Below, one piece after another: positions 1 to 10,825 of a DNA stretch of 64,000 nucleotides (its first letter is position 1; every line of letters begins with the position of its first letter). Below the pieces are notes generated by a model. That model was not told where the DNA came from. It did not search any database and was given only the letters and a program-made list of their open reading frames with translations. The stretch is from Rhabdophis nuchalis. Taxonomy: Eukaryota; Chordata; Lepidosauria; Squamata; Natricidae. The translations under genes were made by a program, and so were the position numbers. The stretch is taken from positions 76,718,715 to 76,782,714 of the forward strand of contig CM077646.1 in assembly GCA_039707465.1 (NCBI GenBank), given 5' to 3'.

Positions 1-98
1 AATGTTTTATATGAAACATTAAGAAATAAGAGGCACCTAGTATAAAAATGAGTTTCTAATTTACAAGCATTTTGCTAATGGTAAATTAAGAATGGTGT

Positions 99-173
99 CT
101 AACCCTAACCCTAACCCTAACCCTAACCCTAACCCTAACCCTAACCCTAACCCTAACCCTAACCCTAACCCTA
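99..173 (+). repeat. Interstitial telomeric repeat (CCCTAA)n
   Basis: About 12.5 uninterrupted copies of CCCTAA (TTAGGG on the minus strand), flanked on both sides by ordinary AT-rich sequence. This is an internal telomere-type tract rather than a chromosome end as far as the window shows. Confidence 0.97.
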
Positions 174-470
174 CCAGCAACAACAAATAGCATATAACAT
201 TTTTCCCAAGTAAATTAGCAGCCTCCAAAGCTGAGATCAACGAGCAAAGGAATTATACTTATCAAACAAAAAATATTGAACAGTGACATTAGCATTCATG
301 ATGTAACAATCCCCTCCTATAATTGCTTTTGTACAAGTAGTCTGAACACACATGCTGCCTCCCAAACGCAGCCAGCATTAGTAGCAACCACTGAACTAAA
401 GAGCTATTATTTCATCAATAGTCAAACTAACCAAATGAATCTTGTGAGGTCACCTGTAGCATAGGTGTAA
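174..470. other. AT-rich unique sequence, nothing recognised
   Basis: No gene, RNA or known repeat is seen. The short open frame at 276-464 has no recognisable features. Confidence 0.6.
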
Positions 471-592
471 GAGAGCTGGTTTAGTTAGTGGTTCAGATGC
501 TGAAGAGAGAGTTCTAATCCTGCATTAAACTGGTTGGGTGATTTTGGACCAGTTGCACTCTCCTCAGCCCACTTCACAGGGGGTTTTGTTGG
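471..592 (+). repeat. tRNA-derived SINE fragment (squamate type)
   Basis: Shows the layout of squamate tRNA-derived SINEs: a degenerate A box (GGTTTAGTTAGTGG), a degenerate B box near GTTCTAATCC, then the tRNA-unrelated body with GGGTGATTTTGGACCAGTTGCACTCTC and CAGCCCACTTCACAGG. It has diverged considerably. Confidence 0.7.
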
Positions 593-629
593 AGAGAAAG
601 AAAGAAGACAAAGAGAGAGAATAATGTAT

Positions 630-1142
630 GTTTGTCACCTCAAATTCTTTATAAGGTGCTAGTTCTCATCTTTAAAGCGCTCCATGGCTCGGGACCTAGC
701 TATCTGCGGGATCGGATTCTGCCCCATACATCCTCCCGGCCGATTCGCTCCCACAGAGAGGGACTTCTCCGGGTGCCGTCCACTAGACTTTGTCAGCGGG
801 CGACGCCCAGGGGAAGGGCCTTCTCTGTGGTGGGCCCAGCCCTCTGGAACGACCTTCCCCCCGACATTAGAACGACCACGGACCTCCGCTCCTTCCGTCA
901 GAAATTAAAAACTCACTTTTTCTGCTTGGCCGGCCTAGGTTAGTCTCTACCTCAGGGGTTAGGAAATGTTAATTTTAAAATGGGAATTTTAGTGCAGGGA
1001 TAGTTAGATTTAATTTGTTTTTATTGTATTTATGTATGTATATATTTTATGTTGTTTTAATTTCTCCCTGTGCACCGCTCCGAGTCCCCTCAGGGAGAGG
1101 ACGCGGTTATAGAAATAAATATTCTATTCTATTCTATTCTAT
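630..1142 (+). mobile_element. LINE 3' end, L2-like, with (ATTCT)n tail
   Basis: The frame at 632-943 encodes the reverse-transcriptase C-terminal signature of L2-type LINEs: LVLIFKALHGSGPSYL, GRAFSVVGPALWNDLPPDIR and LRSFRQKLKTHFF. The 3' UTR follows with TCTCCCTGTGCACCGCTCCGAG and ends in a short ATTCT array. The element is severely 5' truncated. The same family recurs at 8243 (+) and 3304 (-). Confidence 0.82.
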
Positions 1143-1240
1143 AAAATAATAAAAAATGAGATTTAAAAAATCTAATAAATGTAAGAGATGAGCCTCCACC
1201 TACCAAAAATACATTTGTATCTCTATCTTTACATCTCTAT

Positions 1241-1300
1241 CTGCCTCTGCCTCTGCCTCTGCCTCTGCTTCTGTCTGTCTGTCTATCCTATCTATTCTGC
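1241..1300. repeat. Simple repeat (CTCTGC)n / (TCTG)n
   Basis: Tandem CTCTGC units grade into TCTG and TCTA units over about 60 bp. Confidence 0.9.
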
Positions 1301-2900
1301 CTCTATAAATTTTTTAGACATTTTAGGCGTTTAGCCATTGGGATGTTAGAAGAAAACACATATACAGAAGGCTTCCAAATGAATTTGAGCCAAATCAACC
1401 AATACTTTGGAAGCTTATTTTCTATACCTACATTGGCAATGTAGGTGAAAATAATAATGAATGAAAATAAGGTTACATAAGCTGAGTATATTCATAATAG
1501 TAAAGCAAGCTGATGATAGTTATATTAAGCTGATAATACAATTAAGCTAATAAGCTATTGCATTAAAAATTGTCTGATTGCTTTAGGTTTTTTGTTGAGG
1601 GAGCCCTCCCTGCCCCAACCATCTGCGGGAGTAGTAGCAAAGGGTCTTTAACACTTCCCAAGGCTGGTCTCTAAGTACCGTGCTTGTTTGATGTTCTGGA
1701 CAAAGGGATTATGTTCTATTTGTTAAGGTGTCTAAAATGATGGAAGCACATCACAGGATTCCAAGAAGATTATTCTGAAAGAGCCATTCTTCAAAGGATT
1801 TCATTTTCTAATCAGTTGGTTCTGAGGATTACATCCCCCTTTCTTCATCCTTACTTCTTCTAAATGCTCCCTGTGACACACATGACCTCATCCATTTGTT
1901 CAACTAGAAATCCCTAAAGAGGAATTAAGGAGAAACTGACTGCTCTGGGAAGGCATTTTTCCCTCTTGATAGTGACTTGTTGAATTTAAGATTGCATTCT
2001 CAATTCTAGTAAAAGCACAGCTTATTTTCAAATCAAAGACACTGAAAATACAGATGGATAAGATAAATAATTGCTTATTCGATTTCAATTTAGGTAAAAC
2101 AGATGAAACCTATCAAGGATCATGCCTTCACTTGGTGCTATGATAAAACCCTCGTGCTTTTATGCAGCTCGGCCATGTGCAGAGTTAGGAAGTATCTTAA
2201 GTTTTTGAAAGAAAGACTTTAAAGACTCAACTGTTTTGCTAACTTCTGTCCTATCTGCATATTCAAGATATTTGAAAGCAGCTTGCATAACCCATATGTT
2301 AGCCGAAAGTCAATAGCCAATGAGACAGTTTTGATCTTATACACATTTTGATTTATACTGCAGGAATTGAAATGCAAGGTACACTTAACATCCCTCCTCC
2401 CCCCTCCCTCCCAGTAGAGATTCTTAGTACAATTTTGCAATTACACTACAAAGGGCAGCTTAACAGCTATGATTAAATACAGGAGACCAAGTCCAAATGA
2501 ATACCACATTGGTAGGAAGAAACTTTAACCAATGTTTCAAGCAATCTGATTTCACTTTAGGTTAGCTTTTAGATTCCAGTCTGAGAAGGGGGGGGGGGGT
2601 GCGTGCAGAGGGGTGCAGGGGAATGCAATAGAACCCTGCAGATTTTTACGTCATTTTTAAGTAGCTGAGCAATGGAAGAAAAAAAGGATACATTACTGGC
2701 TGCTTTTTAAATGCCACTCAATCAGTTTCAGTTTGATTTCTTTCCTGCTTTCTTGCTTTGTCTTCCTTTAAAAAAAAGAAGACGACGAAGTGCCTCCAAA
2801 TATGTTATTATTCAAGAGCTGGTCATGTTCACCACATTTTGTCTGTGAAGGCAGATGCTTTCCAAATCACTATATACTGAAGCAGAGAGGAGGAAGAGGA
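1301..2900. other. Intergenic, nothing recognised
   Basis: AT-rich sequence with no gene or identifiable repeat. A homopolymer G run lies at about 2587-2599. Confidence 0.5.
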
Positions 2901-3090
2901 CCAGTTCAGTGTAATCATTAAAAGTCTCAGGAAATCATGAATTCTACTCCTGCCTCAGGCACAAAGGCAGCTGGACGACCTTGGGCCGATGATACCATCT
3001 CAGCCCTAGGAAGGAGGCAAAGGCAAACCACTTCCAACAAACCTTGTCAACTGCAGGGACTAGTCAAGGACTGAGTCAAAGACACCAACA
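2901..3090 (+). repeat. tRNA-derived SINE
   Basis: Starts CCAGTTCAGTGTAATCATTAA (A-box region), has a B-box-like ATTCTACTCCTGCC, then the body GGCAGCTGGACGACCTTGGGCC and the characteristic tail GCAAACCACTTCC ... AACTGCAGGGACTAGTC. The tail recurs at 60885-60965. Confidence 0.75.
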
Positions 3091-3140
3091 TATAAAAATA
3101 GCAACTGATGAAGCATCTGTGAAATACCCCAGCAAACATT

Positions 3141-3256
3141 CTACTTAGCAACAGAACTTTTGGGATCAATTGTGGTCATAAGTCAAGAAGTATTTGTGCT
3201 AGGTTTATTCATTGATAGGCCAAAGCTTTTGTGTCTTGGTAACAATAAAACAGGTC
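3141..3256 (-). repeat. Inverted partial copy of the repeat at 10362-10478
   Basis: Read on the minus strand it begins GACCTGTTTTATTG, passes through AAGCTTTGGCCTATCAAT and enters the 5' end of the TA-flanked MITE family (CTTGACTTATGACCACAATT). It shares about 115 bp at roughly 90 percent identity by eye with 10362-10478, including the junction between non-MITE and MITE sequence. Confidence 0.8.
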
Positions 3257-3297
3257 CTCTCTCTCTGTCTCTGTCTCTGTCTCTGTCTGTCTGTCTT
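3257..3297. repeat. Simple repeat (TCTC/TCTG)n
   Basis: Pyrimidine-rich CTCTCTCTGTCTCTG-type units. Confidence 0.85.
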
Positions 3298-3303
3298 GTA
3301 TTT

Positions 3304-3420
3304 GCATTTATTAAATTTATATACCGCACCTTCTCCCTACTGGGACTCAGGGCGGTGTACACGCAGGTAAAAATCGATAATATAAAACATAAAATACATT
3401 AAAAATACATTAAATAGTTG
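3304..3420 (-). mobile_element. L2-like LINE 3' tail, inverted
   Basis: TTAAATTTATATACCGCACC and GGGACTCAGGGCGGTGTACA are the reverse complement of the 3' UTR seen at 8440-8500 (GCACCGCCCCGAGTCCC ... GGAGCGGTCAATAAATTTA), followed by TAAAATACATTAAAA-type sequence. Confidence 0.75.
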
Positions 3421-3494
3421 GGCTGTCCTAAAACCCCTACTAAAACCCCTGCTAAAACAAATTAAAAACTACACCTGTCTCTCTGTGTGTGTGT

Positions 3495-3803
3495 ATATTA
3501 CAACATAACTCTGGAACGCCTCAAGCAATTTCAACCAAACTTGGTACACAGATGACTTACACTCTGGAAAAAAAAATACTGGGGGGGTAAGACACCCCTA
3601 AAACCCCTCAGGGGTCGGGGTTGTTCTGTTAAGATACAGCCTGTTGTGCTTAAAATGGCTTCTACTGTACTGCTGTAAAATGGCTTCTACCATATAGCGC
3701 AGTAGAGTTGCCATGATAACAGCTTCACAGTACTCCACAAGGGAGGAACTCTCTGGTAAGAGGGAAAATCCAACATTAGAAATTATGTTTCGTCCAGACA
3801 TTT
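3495..3803. repeat. Unclassified interspersed repeat X, copy 1
   Basis: Shares about 300 bp with 22201-22500, from CTCAAGCAATTTCAACCAAA through GGTAAGACACCCCTAAAACC and ACAGTACTCCACAAGGG to ATCCAACATTAGAAATTA. Both copies follow a GT-rich run. The phrase with CAACCAAACTTGGTACACAG resembles a line found in Helitron-like repeats, but family assignment is uncertain. Confidence 0.75.
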
Positions 3804-5449
3804 CCCCCCTATAAATAAATACCTAGGCACTGCCAGGTTATCAACTAGTTTCCATATTAAAAAAAGGAAGGACAAGAGAGAAAGATACTCCAATGAATAG
3901 AACAAATCGCATAGACTGTGATCTCCCCACTGGAATAAAAGGATATATATGCACACATGACAAGGCTTACTTCTGATTTAACATCTGGATTAGATGTATG
4001 CATTATTTCTAGAGTATTTCCTCCCTGCCCTTTTTACACTGAGTTGCAGAATTAAGAAGCACCAGTCTGGTATGATCTATTCTATTTTAATGTAAGCCAG
4101 GAATTACAACGATATGGTGTAACCCTAGGCAATCACTTACTTGGCTAGGGGGATAAGGGAGGATGAAGCCCAGACTAGATGGAGTCATGCATAGCTTACC
4201 ATGCTGCATCCCTGGGGGTGAGGGATGATGATGATGATGATGAAGAAGAAGAGCACCGTTTTTGTTGAGTCCTGCTGCAACTGGCATGCAATCACTCTAC
4301 CTTGTCTCTTCCTGCTTCTTCTCAGGTCCTGAAATATGGCACTGTGAATGATAAATCTTTGGTAAGAAATTCTGGACTGTGTAACCTGCATGAGATCATT
4401 TCCAACATGCTTTCTATCCCACCAACATATCTCCCATAAGAATATTTATTTCCACCTTTGCATTTTTTATTTATGAAATCATGTATTCATATTTGTATAT
4501 TCATATACTTATTCTCAACACCTATATTATGCACTTTACCTAGTCCTCACAGAATTTAAAGCCATAACCTTGGAAAACCAAAGGCAATGCAGCTTTTCTT
4601 TTAAAATACAAAAATGAAACACTATCTCTACCAGAAAATTAAAACTTCTGATCTTTGCAGATTTCAGAATGATCTTTAAAAGCTCTTTATATACAGTATA
4701 TGAAAGATCTTTACCTAGTGTTAAAAAGACTATAAGTATTATAGTTAAAATTGCAAAAAAAGCCTTTTGTCTCATCTTGTTCTGCTACTACACAAACTTC
4801 ATTCAGAAGAAAAAACCCTGAAGATAATGGTCAAGTTGGATCAACAAGAAAGAAATTGATTATTATATGATAATAAAATGAAGTCTTCCTATAATCTAGT
4901 TTAAAAATTTATAAGATGAAGTCACCATTTTGAAGTGGATCTGAAGCAGCCTACATTGACTAAAACACTGACATTCTGCAATGAAAACAGGGGGTTGTTT
5001 ATTTACCCTATTTGTTATGTTTGTTAACTTTCTATGCCATCCATCATGCAATTCTGTGCAGTTTACAACATTGGGTTCCACTTGGTGACCTTATTACTTT
5101 GTTTTGGGTATATGGAGGCTCCAGATTGTTCAATGATCGATTTGTTTAAATTAGTGGATAATTCTAATACGAATTTTTGTCCAGAGAGCATCCACACCAT
5201 ACCTTATAAAAGCTATTTTATACCTCTAAAGCCTTTTGTACAGTGACAAGGATGTGTGCATATTGAAGGATAAAGGATGAAGTGCATATTGGGTGCAGTT
5301 CTGCATATCTGCATGTCTCTAAGTGGATATAGGAATGTGGCATCATTTCCAGAAGTATGGGATATATACACAGCAGAAACACTTCTTAAGTAAGGAAGCA
5401 ATTTGCTCAAAGAGCTAAATTCTTTTTTTTTAAATTCTATTTATCTAGG
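3804..5449. other. Intergenic, nothing recognised
   Basis: AT-rich; a short GAT/GAA trinucleotide run near 4227-4250. No gene or identifiable transposon. Confidence 0.5.
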
Positions 5450-5605
5450 ATATACTGGGTGATTCTGGGCCTTTCTCTCAGCCCAACCTACCTCAAGCCC
5501 AACCTACCTCACAGTATTTTTACTATGGCGAAAACAGGAAGAGGAAGCTGTATTGCATATGTTTATTGCTTTGAGTTACTTGCAAAAATAATAAGGAGGA
5601 TATAA
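5450..5605 (+). repeat. SINE fragment, 3' part
   Basis: CTGGGTGATTCTGGGCC and CTCTCAGCCCAACCTACCTCA match the conserved body of squamate tRNA SINEs. The AGCCCAACCTACCTCA segment is tandemly doubled here. Ends in an AATAAATAA tail. Confidence 0.7.
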
Positions 5606-6099
5606 ATAAATAATACACAATGGATAATATGTATTAAAGATGGGGGAAATGGGTGGACACTTTAGACTTACTTCTGACAGAAAGCTAGTAGGCAATATAC
5701 GGTCTGTTGAAAGAATCATGAAGCATACTTCCCCCTACTTTGTTATATAGAAGTGAGAATTGGATAGGTGAAGAGAAACACAAGAAAAATTAAATGTAGT
5801 GATAGTAGAGTCTTTAAGAAATATGGGATGTGTGTGGGGGAGGGGGTAAGAGAAAGAGAGGAAGACAGACAGACAGAAAGAAAGAAAGAGAGGGACAGAG
5901 AGAAGATATATAATCAAGAAATCAGTGCTGAGTAAAGGCAAATTAAATACCAAAAATAATAACTGGTGTGAAAGAGATATGTTGAAGTGATTTGACCATA
6001 CAAAATAAGAAGTGGATTCCAAAACAAATGTATGAAGGAAAAATGAATGGGCTGAGAGGAGAGGAAAGACCAAAATGACATCTTTGGATGGAGTTTGTT
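5606..6099. other. Intergenic, GA-rich patch only
   Basis: Contains a purine-rich run (GACAGACAGACAGAAAGAAAG) near 5860-5900. Nothing else recognised. Confidence 0.5.
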
Positions 6100-6245
6100 T
6101 ATGTTTTATTTATTCCATTTCTATGGCCACCCATCTCAATCAATGACTTGAATGACTTACAGTTCATAACAATTTGAAAACATTTTAAAAGAATAAAAAC
6201 AGTGAAACCAGTAAAAAATATCAAAAACATCCAATTCAAGATGCA
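6100..6245 (-). mobile_element. LINE-type 3' tail, inverted
   Basis: TTTATTCCATTTCTATGGCC ACCCATCTCAATCAATGACTT and ACTTACAGTTCATAACAA follow the pattern of a common squamate LINE 3' tail (GGCCGCCCATCTCA ... GGCTTACAACA) in reverse orientation. The exact family is uncertain. Confidence 0.5.
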
Positions 6246-8242
6246 AAAGAGCATTTGAACTGTTAGCAATACAGTCAGGAAATGGGGCCTTTGACACATA
6301 CTGCTTACTCCAAATGGAAATACTCTGATACTCATCACTTTTTGCTTGTATACATAAAAAATAATTTAAAAAGAAAATATTTGGGGCATTGTGTGTATTC
6401 TGTTATATACCTTTATTGGGACCTAAGATGGTTTCACATTATATGAACCTCATATTACATAACTACCAAATATTATCCTGATCCAGCATTTTTATACTAT
6501 CGAGAGAAAACTGCACAGTTTATTAGCGCACAGACATTCACCTTGCTTTTGTCTGTCAAAGTCTTGGGATTCTGCTTTAGCTAAACCATGATAACAGAAC
6601 ACATTGCTTGTATTGCTGTCACAGCTAAAATAGTTACATGGGATTTGACATTATTAATGGATTTGTATGCAGTTTGACAAAAGAAATGAGAAACAGCCAA
6701 TCCCCAAGGTTGTTAAATATACTCCATACAAAAAAACCACTCTTTGTTTGCTAGAAAATTATTCATCATCAGTATTTTATTATTCCTTGTGGAACCTGTG
6801 CCAATAAAGCACACATAAAGGAGGGTGAGAGAGGAGGGGAGGCAGAATGGAAAAAGATGTTTAATTATGTTTCTAGGAATGTAATTTTAGTTTTTCCCTA
6901 AGTATGCAGTACCTGAACACTTACGTACTTATTTTGGCACCCTAGAATAGAAGATACCTGTGAGACCATCTAGTCCAACTTTCAGAAAATACATTGCATA
7001 TACGCTTATAAAAGTATTTCATTTACAGCTTTTAAACTGTTGTTGTTGTTTTCATACATTATTATTTATCACATTTCTGGTCTTTCCTTTCCTCCAATGC
7101 ATACAATGCAGTATGGAGCGATGACACCAGCAAATATTGCAGGCTCAATTGGCAAAGGAAAGCTCAAGACTGTATTGGTTGGAAATATACAGAAGAGGCC
7201 TTCGTCCTGCAGTGGATGATGATGTCTGTCCATTGTATTTGAATAGGACCTTGACATCTGGCAGGTCAAGCCTTGCGCGTGAATTGGATTAAAATGAGGG
7301 AGAGATGCGTGGAGTCAGCCTCACTCTCTCTTCCCACACTCCATCTTGCTTCAATAGCAGGACAAGAGTCAAGACAGTTGGAGTTGGGCTGGGCACAGGT
7401 GGTTGACCAGAGTGTCTTTTGTGTCTTGCCATGCTCTTAGCGTACCACATCACTTGCAGAGACCGGCTTCATGACAAGTCCCTAATTCACCAAAGGTCAA
7501 TGACCCAACAGCTACTCTCAACCTGGTTTGGCTAGCCTGTCAAAGTTGTTGCCTGGGGTGTGGCTGCTGCACATGCTACAGCTATTAGGAGCCAAAGATG
7601 AGAGCTGAGTGACCGGTGGGGACCAAACGTGGACAAGCTGCCCCAAAAGCTGCCCTAAAATGAGCTGCCCTAGAAGGACACAGCATGCCTCTACACCAGA
7701 GGTTCTATCACTCCCTGACCACCCCATTCACCCCCGTAGTGGATAAACAATGGCTAGAATGATGGATGATAGATGATGGGTGATGATGATACAATGCAGT
7801 ACTTCCCAGATATGTAGCTTCAGCAAGACTGTGCATTGTATGCTTTCTGTAAGTAGTCTTAACTTCAGCCATGTGGATCTTCTGGTGTTGACTTCCATTC
7901 CTGTCTCAAACAGATATCAATAAGAGTTAGTGCAAAGGGGAGCAGTGTCCACACATTGCTCTCCTTTGTAGTAAAGTGCATCCAAGAGGATTCCGTGAAT
8001 GCAAAAAGAGATTGCATGTTAAAGAACAATGGGCTACTAGATGGTGTGGTTCCAGAACTAGCTGTTGAAAACAGAGGGAGCATTGCCATTGGTAAAGGAG
8101 CCTTTCTAATTCAGTGGCCAAACATGGGAATATATTCAAACTTAACTTTATTCACGAAAATCATTTAAAAAAATTAAGTTAGTTGTGACTTAATTCTCAT
8201 TGTTTTCAGTCTTGGTATGACTTATTCTGGACTAAAGCCATC
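6246..8242. other. Intergenic, possible CR1 scrap
   Basis: At about 6943-6990 GAGACCATCTAGTCCAACTT resembles an inverted CR1 3' end. Otherwise unique sequence with a short GATGAT run near 7760. No gene. Confidence 0.4.
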
Positions 8243-8530
8243 ACGACCACGGACCTCCGCTCCTTCCGCTTGAAATTGAAGACTCATCTTTTCCGCCTGG
8301 CCGGCCTAGGGTAGTCTCTCTCTCTATGGGCTTTTAAATGTATATCAATATTTAGTGGGGATTTTTAGTTAATGGGATTTTAGCACAGGAATTAATTTAA
8401 TCTGTTTTAATTTGCTATGTATTTTGTATATTTATTGTTTTTATTCTCCCTGTGCACCGCCCCGAGTCCCTGTGGGGAGAGGGAGCGGTCAATAAATTTA
8501 ACTATTATTATTATTATTATTGTTATTGTT

Positions 8531-8569
<39 letters not shown>

Positions 8570-8585
8570 ATTGTTATTATTACAG
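8243..8585 (+). mobile_element. L2-like LINE 3' end with (ATT/GTT)n tail
   Basis: ACGACCACGGACCTCCGCTC and the following LKTHLF-coding stretch match 872-930 of the L2-like copy near the window start. The 3' UTR GCACCGCCCCGAGTCCC precedes a terminal trinucleotide array (ATT, then GTT, then ATT) at about 8502-8582. Confidence 0.82.
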
Positions 8586-9979
8586 ATGCCAAATTTGTAA
8601 TTAATGCAAACATTACAATTCTTTTTTTTTAAATAGCCATGAAAAAGAACACACACATACACAGACACACACAATTTCATAGTAAGATAATAACTTTCTT
8701 AAGGCTAAGAAAATGGCCCTAAGTTTTCAAAACTTCCAGATCTCTTTGTTGCCCAAGTATTTGGGTGGGAAGAAGCAAGAGTCAAAAGCCTAGGCAAGAA
8801 TTATCAGCCATGTCATATCTAGTTCAAAGTCAGATTCAGGATGGGGATGGTAGAATAAATGCATTAGTCAGTAATAGGTGTTGTCATTGGCAGATAATAC
8901 CTAGCTTTTGGAGATAAAGAATAATGGCTGGGCTTTTTCCCTCTCCACCCAAGTTCTGAAAACACAAAGCCCTTTAATCCAATGACAAATTAACAGGAAG
9001 TGCTAAGGCTCAAGGATGTCCACTAGTTTGTTCATTGTGAGTGTTGAGTAACACAACTGGAATAACAGACAACAACAACATTCTATGGCCCTAGACTAAA
9101 TAATGAAATCATTAAATCAAATAATAGTAGTTACATGCTGCTCCTTAATGTAAATATTCACAGGATATTCAACAGTATGATAAAAGTAAATGTGTAAACG
9201 ATAAGTCAACATTAAACCAAAGATTGAAATGTTATACAATGTGTAATCGGTTATTTCTTCTCCCCTATCACTCCCACCCTTTGTTGGATTTTTCTCTCTC
9301 TAATGGGTTGGTTTTTAACCTATTTCTAGTCTATGTTGAGCACTGCTTTGAGCTGCTTTGGCAAATGAGGCAGCCCATGATTTGTCTAAATAGAAAAACA
9401 GGTAAGACTGAGAAAGTCCCAATGTTTAATCTAAATTCAGCCTTGTGGATATACTGATATTGGGAGACTTGAGCCAAGTTACTCTCTATCAAACTGAACA
9501 CTTCACAGAGTTAATATTCAAGGGATAATATTGGGGGAAGGGTGGCAATATACTTTATCAAGGAAGAAAAGTGAGATAGAAATCTAACAAACAAACATAT
9601 GAACCAGATTTTTAATGGCAAATTATAATCTGTACATTAATTGCTTTAACTCTAATATTTTCTATGTTATAATATTATAGACTCGTTTCTTTACAGGTGC
9701 CCATAGAATACAGGGAATCAATTGCACAATAAATAATGAGTTTTAAAGTCAATAAAATTAAACACATATTATTCCTTCCAATGTTGTTCACGAAGGTATG
9801 TTTGAATGTTGCTCTTTGACCATAGGTTAAAAAAAAAATGAGGAGAACTCAAGTAAGCACAGTGGCCAGCAAAGGCTGACTTTGCTTCACATGTTCTCTG
9901 TGACATCCCCTGGACAACTGTTGTATCACTTATATCTCAGTTTGTCATTGTGGATAAATCATATGTTGATCTTTGTAGA
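8586..9979. other. Intergenic, nothing recognised
   Basis: AT-rich unique sequence with a short CA run near 8650. No gene or identifiable repeat. Confidence 0.5.
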
Positions 9980-9984
9980 GGAAA

Positions 9985-10031
<47 letters not shown>

Positions 10032-10060
10032 AGGGAGGGAGAGAGGGAGGGAGAGAGATG
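9980..10060. repeat. Simple repeat (GA)n / (GGGA)n
   Basis: Uninterrupted GA dinucleotides grade into GGGA units. Confidence 0.95.
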
Positions 10061-10079
10061 CTAGACAAATGGGTAAAAT

Positions 10080-10325
10080 CAGTGGTGGGCTGCTGCAGTT
10101 TAGACCGGTTCAAGCAAACCGATAGTTGCGACCTGCCCAGGGCCCAGGTGGGCCCACCCAGCCACCCAGAATCTTGTCCTATATCACTGTGTTTTTGATG
10201 ATGCAGGCATATGCAGAAGGTGCACACAAGCGAATTGCCATGTGTTTTGACACAACACACATACCTGGACAGTGCACGCTCACATTTCCAGTGCTGGGTG
10301 TTACAGTATGTGACACCCACCTCTG
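10080..10325. mobile_element. hAT-type MITE with 8-bp target duplication
   Basis: 246 bp bounded by CAGTGGTGGG and its inverted form CACCTCTG at the right end. Both sides carry the exact direct repeat GGTAAAAT (10072-10079 and 10326-10333), the 8-bp duplication expected of hAT transposases. The interior contains the GACCGGTTCAAGCAAACCG motif typical of this snake MITE family. There is no coding capacity. Confidence 0.88.
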
Positions 10326-10361
10326 GGTAAAATCATAAGAAATGGGCTTTATTTCTTAGCT

Positions 10362-10478
10362 GACCTGTTTTATTGCTACCAAGACACAAAAGCTTTGGCC
10401 TATCAATTAATAAATCTAGTACAGAGACTTCTTGACTTATGACCACAATTGATCTCAAAAGTTCTGTTGCTAAGTAGA
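10362..10478 (+). repeat. Repeat shared in inverted form with 3141-3256
   Basis: Runs from GACCTGTTTTATTGCTACC across the MITE border at 10420 into the MITE. The shared junction means both loci derive from one composite source. Confidence 0.8.
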
Positions 10479-10825
10479 ACGTTTGTTAAGTGAGGTTTGC
10501 CCCACTTTACGACTTTTTGTGCCACAGTTGCTAAGTGAATCATTGCAGTTGGTAAATTAGTCACACGGTTGTTAAGTGAAACTGATTTCCCCATTGACTT
10601 TGCTTGTCAGATGGTTTAAAAAAGGGATCCCATGACCCTGGGACATTGCAACCGTCACAAATATGAGTCAGTTGCCAAGCATCTGAATTTTGAACATGTA
10701 TCCAGGGGGATGCTGCAATGCTTGCAAGAGTGGAAAATGGGCATAACTCATAAGTGACTATTTTCGGTGATGTTGTAACTTTGAACAGTCACTACGTGAA
10801 TTGCTGTAAGTCAAGGGCTAGTTTA
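10420..10825 (+). mobile_element. TA-flanked MITE (Tc1/mariner-like), about 400 bp
   Basis: Begins TACAGAGACTTCTTGACTTA and ends GTAAGTCAAGGGCTAGTTTA, an imperfect terminal inverted pair with TA at both ends. Interior motifs such as GTTGTTAAGTGAA and GTCATAAATATGAGTCAGTT-like text recur at 21879 and 48716. Non-coding. Confidence 0.72.
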
